Under the pieces are notes generated by a model. The model had not been told where the DNA came from. It did no database searches and saw only the letters and a list, made by a program, of their open reading frames with translations. 64,000 bases of DNA from Rhizobium rosettiformans (GTDB lineage: Bacteria > Pseudomonadota > Alphaproteobacteria > Rhizobiales > Rhizobiaceae). Location: assembly GCF_016806065.1 (NCBI RefSeq), contig NZ_CP032405.1:3500001-3564000 (forward strand), in the 5' to 3' direction. Both the position numbers and the translations under genes were made by a program. Shown one piece after another: positions 41,194 through 54,533 of the stretch (the stretch's first letter is position 1; each line of letters begins with the position of its first letter).

Positions 41194-41703
41194 TCAGGCG
41201 TCGGCGGCAACCTTCATCGAGACGATCGAATCGGGATCGGCCACTGGCTCGCCCTTCTTGATCTGGTCGATGACGTCCATGCCTTCAATGACCTGGCCCC
41301 AAACGGAGTACTGCTTGTTGAGCCACGGTGCATCGGTGAAGCAGACGAAGAACTGCGAGTTGGCCGAGTTCGGGCTCTGCGAGCGCGCCATGGAGCAGGT
41401 GCCGCGAACATGCGGCGTGGCCGAAAATTCGGCCTTCAGGTCCGGCTTGTCCGAGCCGCCCATGCCGGCGCGGCCAGGGTTGAAGTCCGAGCCGCCCTTC
41501 TTGCCGAACTTCACGTCGCCGGTCTGCGCCATGAAGTCAGGGATGACGCGGTGGAAGACAACGCCGTCATAGGCGCCTTCACGCGACAGTTCCTTGATGC
41601 GGGCGACATGGCCAGGGGCCAGATCCGGGAAGAGCGCGATGACGACCTTACCCTTGGTGGTTTCCATCAGGATGGTGTTTTCCGGATCCTTGATCTCGGC
41701 CAT
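41194..41703 (-). CDS. ppiB: Peptidyl-prolyl cis-trans isomerase, cytoplasmic cyclophilin
   Basis: 169-residue cyclophilin without signal peptide. The catalytic Arg lies in FHRVIPDFMAQTGD, with GTCSMARSQSPNSANSQFFV and PWLNKQYSVWGQV completing the active site. ATG 41703 begins MAEIKDPENTI; the longer frame upstream runs into ppiA's 3' side. It lies 40 bp downstream of ppiA, a secreted paralog. Confidence 0.94.
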   Translation of the reverse strand: MAEIKDPENTILMETTKGKVVIALFPDLAPGHVARIKELSREGAYDGVVFHRVIPDFMAQTGDVKFGKKGGSDFNPGRAGMGGSDKPDLKAEFSATPHVRGTCSMARSQSPNSANSQFFVCFTDAPWLNKQYSVWGQVIEGMDVIDQIKKGEPVADPDSIVSMKVAADA

Positions 41704-41743
41704 GGTGTTTCTCCTTGGATTGGGGCGTTGAGCCCTTTTGATA

Positions 41744-42313
41744 TCAATTGCGGCCGACAGTGACCTTGACCATGCGGTCCGGATCAGTGACTTCGCCGTT
41801 GCCGCCTTCGCCGCGCTTGATCTTGTCGACATATTCCATGCCGGACACGACCTTGCCGACGACCGTGTACTGGCCGTTCAGGAAGCCGCCTTCGGCAAAC
41901 ATGATGAAGAACTGCGAATTGGCAGAGTTCGGGTCCTGGCTGCGCGCCATGCCGACCGTGCCGCGCTCGAAGGGAACGCTCGAGAATTCAGCTTCGATGT
42001 CGGGCAGGCTCGAACCGCCGGTGCCGGCACGACCAGGCTCGAAGCCGTTTTCCATGTCGCCGAACTGTACGTCACCGGTCTGGGCCATGAAGCCCTCGAT
42101 CACGCGGTGAAAGGCGACATTGTCGTATTCGCCCTTGGAAGCGAGTTCCTTGATCTGTGCGACATGCTTCGGTGCAACGTCAGGCATCAGCTGGATCACG
42201 ACCGGGCCGTCCTTCAGCTGGATGGTCAGGAAGTCCTCGTTGGACTGAGCCTGGGCGGAGCCGAAGCCGGCTACAGCCAGGAGAAATGCGGTTGCGAGTT
42301 GGACGAGCTTCAT
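41744..42313 (-). CDS. ppiA: Peptidyl-prolyl cis-trans isomerase, periplasmic cyclophilin
   Basis: 189-residue cyclophilin with a signal peptide (MKLVQLATAFLLAVAGFGSAQA). Active-site motifs are FHRVIEGFMAQTGD, GTVGMARSQDPNSANSQFFI and QYTVVGKVVSGM. GGGAG lies about 5 nt before ATG 42313; a GTG 6 nt upstream is possible. It is a clear paralog of ppiB next door, differing mainly by export. It follows coaD by 27 bp. Confidence 0.94.
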   Translation of the reverse strand: MKLVQLATAFLLAVAGFGSAQAQSNEDFLTIQLKDGPVVIQLMPDVAPKHVAQIKELASKGEYDNVAFHRVIEGFMAQTGDVQFGDMENGFEPGRAGTGGSSLPDIEAEFSSVPFERGTVGMARSQDPNSANSQFFIMFAEGGFLNGQYTVVGKVVSGMEYVDKIKRGEGGNGEVTDPDRMVKVTVGRN

Positions 42314-42340
42314 GATCACTCCCGTTCTGAAAATTGCGGC

Positions 42341-42835
42341 TCAGCGGCCGTATCTGGAATTGAGGGCGGCAAGCACCGGCGCGGGTACGAAGGCACTGAC
42401 ATCGCCACCCATTGCGGCGATCTGGCGAACCAATGTGGCCGTTATGGGCCGCGAGGCGGTGGCCGCCGGCAAGAAGACGGTCTGCACGTCGGGCGCCATG
42501 GTCGCATTCATGCCGGCAAGCTGCATTTCGTAGTCGAAATCGGTCCCGTCGCGCAGGCCGCGCACCATGATGCGCGCGCCATGCCGGCGGGCGGCATCGA
42601 CTGCGAGATCCGCAAAGGACACCACCTCGAGGTCCTCTGCCCTGTCAGGCAGAACCGCGGCCAGTGATTCACGGATCAGATCGGCGCGCTCTTCATAGGC
42701 GAACAGCGGCGTCTTTCCCGGATGCGTCCCGATCGCGACCACCAGGCGATCGGCGATGTTCAACGCCTGAACGAGTACGTCCAGGTGGCCGTTGGTCATC
42801 GGATCGAAAGAGCCAGGATAAAATGCGGTCGCCAT
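42341..42835 (-). CDS. coaD: Phosphopantetheine adenylyltransferase
   Basis: Makes dephospho-CoA from ATP and 4'-phosphopantetheine. The 164-residue protein has [16 protein letters not shown] (HxGH-type nucleotide site, here NGH), [25 protein letters not shown] and the C-terminal [12 protein letters not shown] in place of ISSTxVR. First gene of the coaD-ppiA-ppiB-queA-tgt group. Confidence 0.95.
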   Translation of the reverse strand: MATAFYPGSFDPMTNGHLDVLVQALNIADRLVVAIGTHPGKTPLFAYEERADLIRESLAAVLPDRAEDLEVVSFADLAVDAARRHGARIMVRGLRDGTDFDYEMQLAGMNATMAPDVQTVFLPAATASRPITATLVRQIAAMGGDVSAFVPAPVLAALNSRYGR

Positions 42836-43045
42836 GAGAACCCGTCTGTTGGTTTCGCCCGCCTTTTGTCACGGAAGCCGGCTGATCGCAAGCACTCTGA
42901 GAGCGGGCCTTTGTCACGCCTTCATCGACCCGGGCACCCGGCCAGACCGCTGAACCGCAGATGAACGCGCCATTCAAGGGCGCTTCAGGCCAATCGCGAT
43001 AGGTTTGTATCGTCAACCAAACCGAGACAGACCAAGGACGTCCCC

Positions 43046-43204
43046 ATGCTCGCTCTTCTGATCGCTTCCGCCATCGCTGCGTCTCTGCTTATCGAACTTG
43101 GACTGATGGTTGCACGGGACTGGATGGAGCAGTCGCCGCTGGATTGCGAAGATGAACGCCAGATGAACAGGACGTTCAAGAGGACTTCAGGCATCGCCCG
43201 ATAA
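43046..43204 (+). CDS. Small membrane protein, 52 residues, unknown
   Basis: MLALLIASAIAASLLIELGL gives one N-terminal membrane helix, followed by a charged tail (RDWMEQSPLDCEDERQMNRT). AAGGA lies 7 nt before ATG 43046. First of three tiny plus-strand genes with the same plan between coaD and gyrA. Family not recognised. Confidence 0.6.
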   Translation: MLALLIASAIAASLLIELGLMVARDWMEQSPLDCEDERQMNRTFKRTSGIAR

Positions 43205-43287
43205 ACCTCTTCCTACACTGTGCGGGAACTATTTCCGCACGCAAGCATTTTACGGCAGCGAATGCCGGCATTCAAAGGACTAAAGCA

Positions 43288-43440
43288 ATGCATGACAAGG
43301 TTACCCTGATCAACCTCGTATGGATGATGATGATGACTGCCATGGTTGCCACCTCTGCAACCTTTTACGTCAAGGACAGCAGTGACGCTGCATTCTACGG
43401 CCCCCCGATGACGGCCCGTTACCATAGCTTCGGCCATTAA
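43288..43440 (+). CDS. Small membrane protein, 50 residues, unknown
   Basis: MHDKVTLINLVWMMMMTAMV begins a protein with one Met-rich hydrophobic helix, then YVKDSSDAAFYGPPMTARYH. AAAGGA lies 8 nt before ATG 43288. Second of three small genes in a row; the polar tail has a Pro/Tyr-rich end. Family not recognised. Confidence 0.55.
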   Translation: MHDKVTLINLVWMMMMTAMVATSATFYVKDSSDAAFYGPPMTARYHSFGH

Positions 43441-43499
43441 TCGGAAGTGAGTTTTCGCCGCTAGAAACGCAACGCCACGCTGAGAAAGAAAGGAATGAC

Positions 43500-43634
43500 A
43501 TGTTTATCACCCTGTCCGTTCTGGCTGCTTTGATCAGCGGCATGTTCGTAGCCTCAGTCGCCTCTGCGATCACGGCACTGAAGCGCGAAAACGACGATTT
43601 CCGGGCCATGATGGAGCGCCGCAAGGCATTCTGA
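43500..43634 (+). CDS. Small membrane protein, 44 residues, unknown
   Basis: MFITLSVLAALISGMFVASV forms a membrane helix, followed by an amphipathic charged tail (LKRENDDFRAMMERRKAF). AAAGGA lies just before ATG 43500. Third of the small genes; a strong terminator lies 85 bp downstream on the same strand. Family not recognised. Confidence 0.6.
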   Translation: MFITLSVLAALISGMFVASVASAITALKRENDDFRAMMERRKAF

Positions 43635-43718
43635 GACCGATCCCAAGCGGTCACAGTCGGTGGATCCACACGCCGGCCCCAAAATAAGACCGCATCGAAC
43701 TTGATGCAGACCTCCAGC

Positions 43719-43759
43719 AAAAAGCCCGCTCGGATCCAAGTTCCGGCGGGCTTTTCGTT
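43719..43759. terminator. Bidirectional terminator between small genes and gyrA
   Basis: AAAAGCCCGC(T)CGGA and TCCGGCGGGCTTTT form a 14-bp stem with one bulged T. T runs follow on both strands. It ends the plus-strand small-gene group. Confidence 0.85.
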
Positions 43760-43777
43760 TGTCGATTGACGAATGGA

Positions 43778-43800
43778 GAAACCGGCCCTTGCGGGCCGGC
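43778..43800 (-). terminator. Hairpin directly after gyrA
   Basis: CCGGCCC (43782-43788) and GGGCCGG (43793-43799) with loop TTGC; on the minus strand TTTCTCC follows. It begins 7 bp past the gyrA stop. Confidence 0.65.
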
Positions 43801-43806
43801 TTAACA

Positions 43807-46626
<2,820 letters not shown>

Positions 46627-46821
46627 ATCAGGTCACGATCTCTGTTCGGAATCACTGGGAAATCTATAGCGGAACATACGCGAAAGCGCCAATTTCGAGC
46701 CCGGTTATAAACAGGCTTTTGCGGCTGCGGAAAGGCATTTTCCTCAATATCTTGGGTGCGCCGCTTGCAAGCCTACCAGCGCTTCGGCTTTATGGGCGCT
46801 CGAACAGGAGAATGACACGCC

Positions 46822-47451
46822 ATGGCAATGACCGAAACGATGATCAGCGCCTTTACCACCCTGCTGGTCACCGTCGACCCGCCAGGGCTTGCGCCACTCT
46901 TTCTCGGCCTCACCCAGGGCATGACCCGCGCCCAGCGCCAGCAGGTGGCCTTGCGCGGCTCCGTGATGGGCTTCGCCATCCTGACGGTGTTTGCGCTGTT
47001 CGGCGCCAGCATCCTCAGCGCGCTCGGCATTTCCATGGGCGCCTTCCGCATCGCCGGTGGCCTGATGCTGTTTGCCATCGCCTTCGAGATGATCTTCGAG
47101 AAGCGCAACGAGCGGAAAGAAAAGACGACAGGGGACGCGATTACCAAGGATCACATCCACAACCTTGCGGTCTTCCCGCTCGCCATTCCGCTGATCGCCG
47201 GCCCCGGAGCCATATCGGCGACGGTGCTGATCTCGGGAACCGTCGAAGGCTGGCTTGGCAAGCTGCAGCTGATTGCCGTCATCGCCGTGGTGCTCGGCCT
47301 CGTCCTCGTCTCGCTCTACCTTGCCGAACGCCTCAACAAGTTCCTCGGCGTGACCGGCCGCGCGCTGCTGACGCGTCTGCTGGGCGTGCTGCTGGCCGCG
47401 CTTTCGGTCCAGTTCGTCGTCGACGGCATCAAGTCCGCCTTCGCCGGCTGA
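46822..47451 (+). CDS. MarC family integral membrane protein
   Basis: 209-residue protein with about six membrane helices, including LGLTQGMTRAQRQQVALRG, NLAVFPLAIPLIAGPGAI and a final LGVLLAALSVQFVVDGI. These are signature parts of MarC/UPF0056. The function is unknown; the old link to multiple antibiotic resistance did not hold. It is divergent from gyrA and convergent with ssb. Confidence 0.9.
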   Translation: MAMTETMISAFTTLLVTVDPPGLAPLFLGLTQGMTRAQRQQVALRGSVMGFAILTVFALFGASILSALGISMGAFRIAGGLMLFAIAFEMIFEKRNERKEKTTGDAITKDHIHNLAVFPLAIPLIAGPGAISATVLISGTVEGWLGKLQLIAVIAVVLGLVLVSLYLAERLNKFLGVTGRALLTRLLGVLLAALSVQFVVDGIKSAFAG

Positions 47452-47530
47452 CGAGCCCTGAAGGCAATTCGCCAATTGCCGAACTCCCTTCCGGAAATGA
47501 ACTGCAAACCAGCGTCGACCGCAAACGATT

Positions 47531-47555
47531 ATGGGGGCCGTAGCCCCCATTTTTC
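47531..47555 (+). terminator. Terminator after the marC-like gene
   Basis: ATGGGGGC and GCCCCCAT form an 8-bp stem with loop CGTA, then TTTTT. It lies about 80 bp after the marC-like stop and 20 bp before the convergent ssb end. Confidence 0.85.
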
Positions 47556-47574
47556 ATCAAGTCCGCTCTGGTTC

Positions 47575-48120
47575 TCAGAACGGAATGTCGTCGTCCAGGT
47601 CACGTGAGAAGCCGCCGGAAGGAGCGCTGCCGCCACGGCTTGCGCCGCCCGACGCGCCGCCACGCGAAGGCGCCGGCGAACCGTAACCGCCGTCATAGCC
47701 ACCACCGCCGCCACCGTAATCGGCACCGCCGAAGTCATTGCCGCCACGCGAGGCTCCGCCGCCATCACCGCGACCGCCGAGCATGGTCAGATTGCCGTTG
47801 AAGCCCTGCAGAACGACTTCCGTCGAATAACGGTCGGCGCCGCTCTGGTCCTGCCACTTGCGGGTCTGGAGCTGGCCTTCGATGTAAACGGTCGAGCCCT
47901 TCTTCAGATACTGTTCGGCGACCTTGCAGAGACCTTCGTTGAAGATCACGACCGAATGCCATTCGGTCTTTTCCTTGCGTTCGCCGCTGTTCTTGTCGCG
48001 CCAGGTTTCCGACGTCGCGATGCGCAGGTTGGCGATCGGCCGGCCGTCCTGGGTCCGGCGAATTTCGGGATCGGCACCGAGATTGCCGATCAGAATGACC
48101 TTGTTGACGCTACCAGCCAT
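47575..48120 (-). CDS. ssb: Single-stranded DNA-binding protein
   Basis: 181-residue SSB. The OB fold begins [21 protein letters not shown], with EWHSVVIF and [20 protein letters not shown] Gly-rich linker follows, and the acidic tip DDDIPF recruits partner proteins. AAGGTGAG precedes ATG 48120; a GTG 9 nt upstream is possible. It is divergent from uvrA with a LexA box in the 268-bp gap. Confidence 0.96.
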   Translation of the reverse strand: MAGSVNKVILIGNLGADPEIRRTQDGRPIANLRIATSETWRDKNSGERKEKTEWHSVVIFNEGLCKVAEQYLKKGSTVYIEGQLQTRKWQDQSGADRYSTEVVLQGFNGNLTMLGGRGDGGGASRGGNDFGGADYGGGGGGYDGGYGSPAPSRGGASGGASRGGSAPSGGFSRDLDDDIPF

Positions 48121-48232
48121 GACACTCACCTTACTGCCGCGCCGCCGCGGCGTTCAAAATCCAATCAAATGCCACCTTATCCCATCCGCTGCAGCGAGTG
48201 GGTGGTAACGGGCTTAAATCCACAGCGAAAAT

Positions 48233-48247
48233 GTTCTTTATTTGTTC
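48233..48247. promoter_or_regulatory. LexA (SOS) box between ssb and uvrA
   Basis: GTTCTTTATTTGTTC is an exact GTTC-N7-GTTC, the alphaproteobacterial LexA operator. It lies 142 bp before uvrA and 113 bp before ssb, both known SOS genes. Confidence 0.75.
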
Positions 48248-48388
48248 TAGTATTTCTCTATGATCCTGTCAACAGAATCGAAATTCCGCAGCCATTGCGC
48301 CTTGTGCCTCGACTCAACGGCGCCGTTGCCTACATAAGGACAGTTCTCCCAAGGACAGTCCCCTTCCCTTTGCCGATCAGAGCCTGAC

Positions 48389-51310
<2,922 letters not shown>

Positions 51311-51313
51311 CGG

Positions 51314-51640
51314 ATGAGCGAAACACTTCAGCGCATCGTCAGCCTTGTCGGCGACAGAAAGCTAAGGGTTTCTGCTCATGCGTTACAGAAGCTGATTGCC
51401 GATGGTATTTTGATTGAGCCACTGATCGAAGGGATTTCAGAGGCTATCCTCGTCGAGGACTATCATGATTATTTCAAGGGACCTGCTGTGCTGGTCTTGC
51501 AGTTCGACACACAGGGAATGCCTATTCATCTGGTTTGGGGCCTCCCGGCAGGCGCTCAAGAGCCTGCCGTTCTGGTGACAGCCTATCGTCCCGATCCGGA
51601 TCGTTGGACGGATCATTTTTCGCGGAGGATCGTGAGATGA
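51314..51640 (+). CDS. DUF4258-like small protein, first gene of a two-gene unit
   Basis: 108-residue protein (MSETLQRIVSLVGDRKLRVS...) with a segment HALQKLIADGILIEPLIEGISEAILVEDYHDYFKGP, about residues 22-57, and VLVLQFDTQGMPIHLVWGL, resembling DUF4258. It has no signal or membrane segment. It overlaps the next gene by 4 bp (ATGA) and starts 3 bp after uvrA. The size, pairing and coupling recall toxin-antitoxin modules, but no known toxin motif was recognised, so this is only a possibility. Confidence 0.7.
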   Translation: MSETLQRIVSLVGDRKLRVSAHALQKLIADGILIEPLIEGISEAILVEDYHDYFKGPAVLVLQFDTQGMPIHLVWGLPAGAQEPAVLVTAYRPDPDRWTDHFSRRIVR

Positions 51641-51894
51641 CAACGACGGTACAGATGGTGCGGGAGGGAGATTTCGCGGTCGAGGTTTTAGTCACGATGG
51701 ATGATGCAGCCGGTTCATGGGGGCTGTCTGTTGGCCTTGATGAGATCCGCAAACTCGATCGTGCGAGAGAGGCATTGCGACGTGGGGATCTGCCTGCCGC
51801 CGCGCGTGAAGGCCGGGTTTATCGCTTGATCCTTCAAGATGTCGGCCAGACCGCGGGATTTGGCGAAACTGAACAGGATGCATTCAAGCCATGA
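51637..51894 (+). CDS. Small protein, second gene of the unit, unknown
   Basis: 85-residue protein starting MTTTVQMVREGDFAVEVLVT at ATG 51637, which overlaps the previous stop. GGAGG precedes it. Residues 30-60 (GLSVGLDEIRKLDRAREALR) suggest an alpha-helical region; there is no zinc knuckle or recognisable HTH. Its stop overlaps the DUF72 gene by 4 bp. If the pair is a toxin-antitoxin module this would be the antitoxin; the family is not recognised. Confidence 0.65.
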   Translation: MTTTVQMVREGDFAVEVLVTMDDAAGSWGLSVGLDEIRKLDRAREALRRGDLPAAAREGRVYRLILQDVGQTAGFGETEQDAFKP

Positions 51895-52694
51895 CAAAGT
51901 CAGGTACGATCCGCACGGGCATCGGTGGCTGGACCTTCGATCCCTGGGACGACAGCTTTTACCCCTCCGATCTGCCGAAGAAGCGACAGCTCGACTATGC
52001 CAGCCGTCAGCTGACCGCGATTGAGGTCAACGGCACCTACTATTCCAGCCAGAAGCCGGCCACCTTCGCCAAATGGGCATCGGAGGTACCGGATGGTTTC
52101 GTCTTTTCGCTGAAAGCAAGCCGCTATTGCACCAATCGCAAGGTGCTGGCCGAGGCCGGTCCGTCGATCGAGAAATTCGTGAACCAGGGCATTGCCGAAC
52201 TCGGGGATTATCTGGGGCCGATCCTCTGGCAGTTCATGGCGACGAAGAAGTTTGAGCCCGAGGATTTCGAGGCATTTCTGGCGCTTCTGCCGAAGACCCT
52301 GGAGGGCCGCGCCCTTACCCATGTCGTCGAGCCGCGTCATGCCTCCTTCCAGGTACCGGAATTCATCGAGATGCTGAGGCGCCATGGCGTGGCCGCAGTC
52401 TGTGCCGATCATCACGACTATCCGATGTTCGCCGATCCGACCGCCGACTTCGTCTATGCACGGCTGCAAGAGGGCACGGACGAGACCCCTACCTGTTACC
52501 CGTCGGCGGAACTCGATGCCTGGGCCGAACGGCTGAAGACCTATGCGGCAGGCGGTGTGCCCGACGATCTCCCGCTGATTGCGAAAGACCAGAAGTCGGA
52601 GCAAAAACCTCGCGACGTCTTTGCCTTCTTCATTTCCGGCGGCAAGGTGAATGCACCGCGCGGCGCGATGGAACTGCAAAAGAAGCTCGGTTGA
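51891..52694 (+). CDS. DUF72 domain protein
   Basis: 267-residue TIM-barrel-like protein of the DUF72 (YecE) family: IGGWTFDPWDDSFYP, FSLKASRYCTNRK, GPILWQFMATKKFE and FVYARLQEG. Function is not established. It starts in the stop of the preceding small gene (ATGA overlap), so the three genes after uvrA appear translationally coupled. Confidence 0.9.
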   Translation: MTKSGTIRTGIGGWTFDPWDDSFYPSDLPKKRQLDYASRQLTAIEVNGTYYSSQKPATFAKWASEVPDGFVFSLKASRYCTNRKVLAEAGPSIEKFVNQGIAELGDYLGPILWQFMATKKFEPEDFEAFLALLPKTLEGRALTHVVEPRHASFQVPEFIEMLRRHGVAAVCADHHDYPMFADPTADFVYARLQEGTDETPTCYPSAELDAWAERLKTYAAGGVPDDLPLIAKDQKSEQKPRDVFAFFISGGKVNAPRGAMELQKKLG

Positions 52695-52846
52695 GCACTC
52701 CAGCCGACTGACAGTCATCAATTTGTGACAATGGCGAATTTGGATTAGGCTCGGTCGCAGAGTCGCGGACAAGACCACGACCTCGGCCGGCATGCTTCCC
52801 GTTTTGGACGTGCGCGTCCACCATTGCGAATTTTCGGGGCACTTTC

Positions 52847-54508
52847 ATGTCGGGCATTGCCGTCTTCATTCATCTCGCCGGCGCCGTTGCGCTGCTTCTC
52901 TGGGCGACCCGCATGGTACGCACCGGGATCGAGCGCGCCTATGGCGGCGTTTTGAAGGACAAGCTCCGGCATGCCGTAGGCAACCGCTTTTCGGCGGCCT
53001 TCGCAGGCTTCCTGTTCGCGGTGGCGCTGCAAAGTGCAACCGCTGTCGCCCTGATCGTCTCGTCCTTCTCGGCGGCCGGTTATGTGCTGCCGGCCATCGG
53101 TGTAGCGACCCTTCTTGGTGCCGACTTCGGCTCAGCCTTCGTCGTGCGCATCCTGCGCTACGATCTCTCGCTGCTCGTTCCGGTGCTGCTTCTTGCGGGC
53201 ACCGTCGCCTTCCGGACATCCGAGGCGCGCGGCTGGCGGCAGATCGGCCGCATCCTGTTTGGCCTTGGCCTCCTCCTCTTATCGCTGCGTCTGATTGGCG
53301 AGGCGTCGGAGCCGCTGCGCGAGAGCCGGATCCTGCCCGTTCTCTTCAACTATCTCGCCAGCGACTGGATCAGCGCCTTTGCGCTCGCGGCCCTGCTCGC
53401 CTGGGCCTTCCATTCCAGTGTCGCCGCCGTCCTCCTGGTCGCTTCGCTCGCTGACCAGCATTTGTTGCCGGATGCGCTGATCATTCCGCTGGTGCTCGGC
53501 ATCAATTTCGGCGCCGCCATTATCGCGGCACTGCTGACCAAGAATGCCGCGCCGAATGCCAGGATCGTGCCGCTCGGCAATGTCGTGATCCGCGGGATGA
53601 TGACTTTGATCGCGCTCGCGGCCCAGTTTGTGTTTGCGATCAGCCCGACGGTCTTTGCCGCCCTTCCCGGAGATGCCGTCGTCATGGTGCATCTGGCGAT
53701 GAACGGCGCCGTGCTGGTCCTTGGCCTGCCCTTTGCCGGCCTCGTGGCAAGCCTTCTGGAGCGCATGCTCGCCCGCAGCGAGGAGCGCCCGGCCAATGAC
53801 GATCGCCTTTCGGCCCTGAACGTTATGGATCTCGGCAATCCGCAGCAGGCGATCTCCAATGCGACCCGCGAGGTTCTGGCCGTCTGCGACAAGACCGAAG
53901 TCATGCTGGACGGTATCTTCGATCTCTTCGAGCATTGGGATCCAAAGAAGATGGAGCGGATTGAAACGCTCGACGACCAGATCGACACGATCCATCGCGA
54001 CATCAAGTTCTACCTCGCCCGCATTTCCGCAACGGCACTCGACCAGACCTCGGCCGCGCAATGCCAGAACCTCCTGGGCGCGACGATCAAGATCGAGCAG
54101 GCAGCCGACATCATCTCGCAGAACATGCTGACCCGCGCCCGCAAGAAGAAGGAGCGAAACGTCGCTTTCTCGGCCGAGGGCTGGGCAGAGCTCTGCGCCA
54201 TGCACAACGAGGTGGTGCAGAACGCCCATCTCGCCTTCAACCTGCTCGTCACCCGCGATCTCGAGCATGCGCGCCAGCTTGTCGCCCGTAAGGAAGCGAT
54301 CCGCAATCTGGTGAAGATCAGCGAGGAGAGTCATCTGCAGCGCCTGCGTCAGGGCAATGCCGCAAGTTTCGAATCGAGCTCGCTGCATATCGACACCATG
54401 CGCGATCTGAAGGAGATCAATTCCCTCTTCGTCTCGATCGCCTATCCTCTTCTCGAGGGCGAAGGCATGTTGCGGCGCAGCCGACTCATGCAGCCGGCCG
54501 AGCTCTGA
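52847..54508 (+). CDS. Na/Pi cotransporter family protein (PhoU-fused)
   Basis: 553-residue membrane protein. Residues 1-300 hold eight or more helices with the duplicated Na/Pi motif: FAVALQSATAVALIVSSFSAAG and HSSVAAVLLVASLADQ (QSS/SSA-type). Residues about 330-545 are a cytoplasmic PhoU-like helical domain. Homologs take up or regulate phosphate. An ATG at 52847 is used. No exact Pho box was found upstream. Confidence 0.88.
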   Translation: MSGIAVFIHLAGAVALLLWATRMVRTGIERAYGGVLKDKLRHAVGNRFSAAFAGFLFAVALQSATAVALIVSSFSAAGYVLPAIGVATLLGADFGSAFVVRILRYDLSLLVPVLLLAGTVAFRTSEARGWRQIGRILFGLGLLLLSLRLIGEASEPLRESRILPVLFNYLASDWISAFALAALLAWAFHSSVAAVLLVASLADQHLLPDALIIPLVLGINFGAAIIAALLTKNAAPNARIVPLGNVVIRGMMTLIALAAQFVFAISPTVFAALPGDAVVMVHLAMNGAVLVLGLPFAGLVASLLERMLARSEERPANDDRLSALNVMDLGNPQQAISNATREVLAVCDKTEVMLDGIFDLFEHWDPKKMERIETLDDQIDTIHRDIKFYLARISATALDQTSAAQCQNLLGATIKIEQAADIISQNMLTRARKKKERNVAFSAEGWAELCAMHNEVVQNAHLAFNLLVTRDLEHARQLVARKEAIRNLVKISEESHLQRLRQGNAASFESSSLHIDTMRDLKEINSLFVSIAYPLLEGEGMLRRSRLMQPAEL

Positions 54509-54533
54509 ACGCTGAGGTGGGGGTCCTTAACGC

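Noticed and set aside
52703..52735. Pho box before the Na/Pi cotransporter-like gene
   Set aside because: CTGACAG and TTGTGACA are suggestive, but the two half-sites do not have the 11-bp periodicity of a PhoB box.
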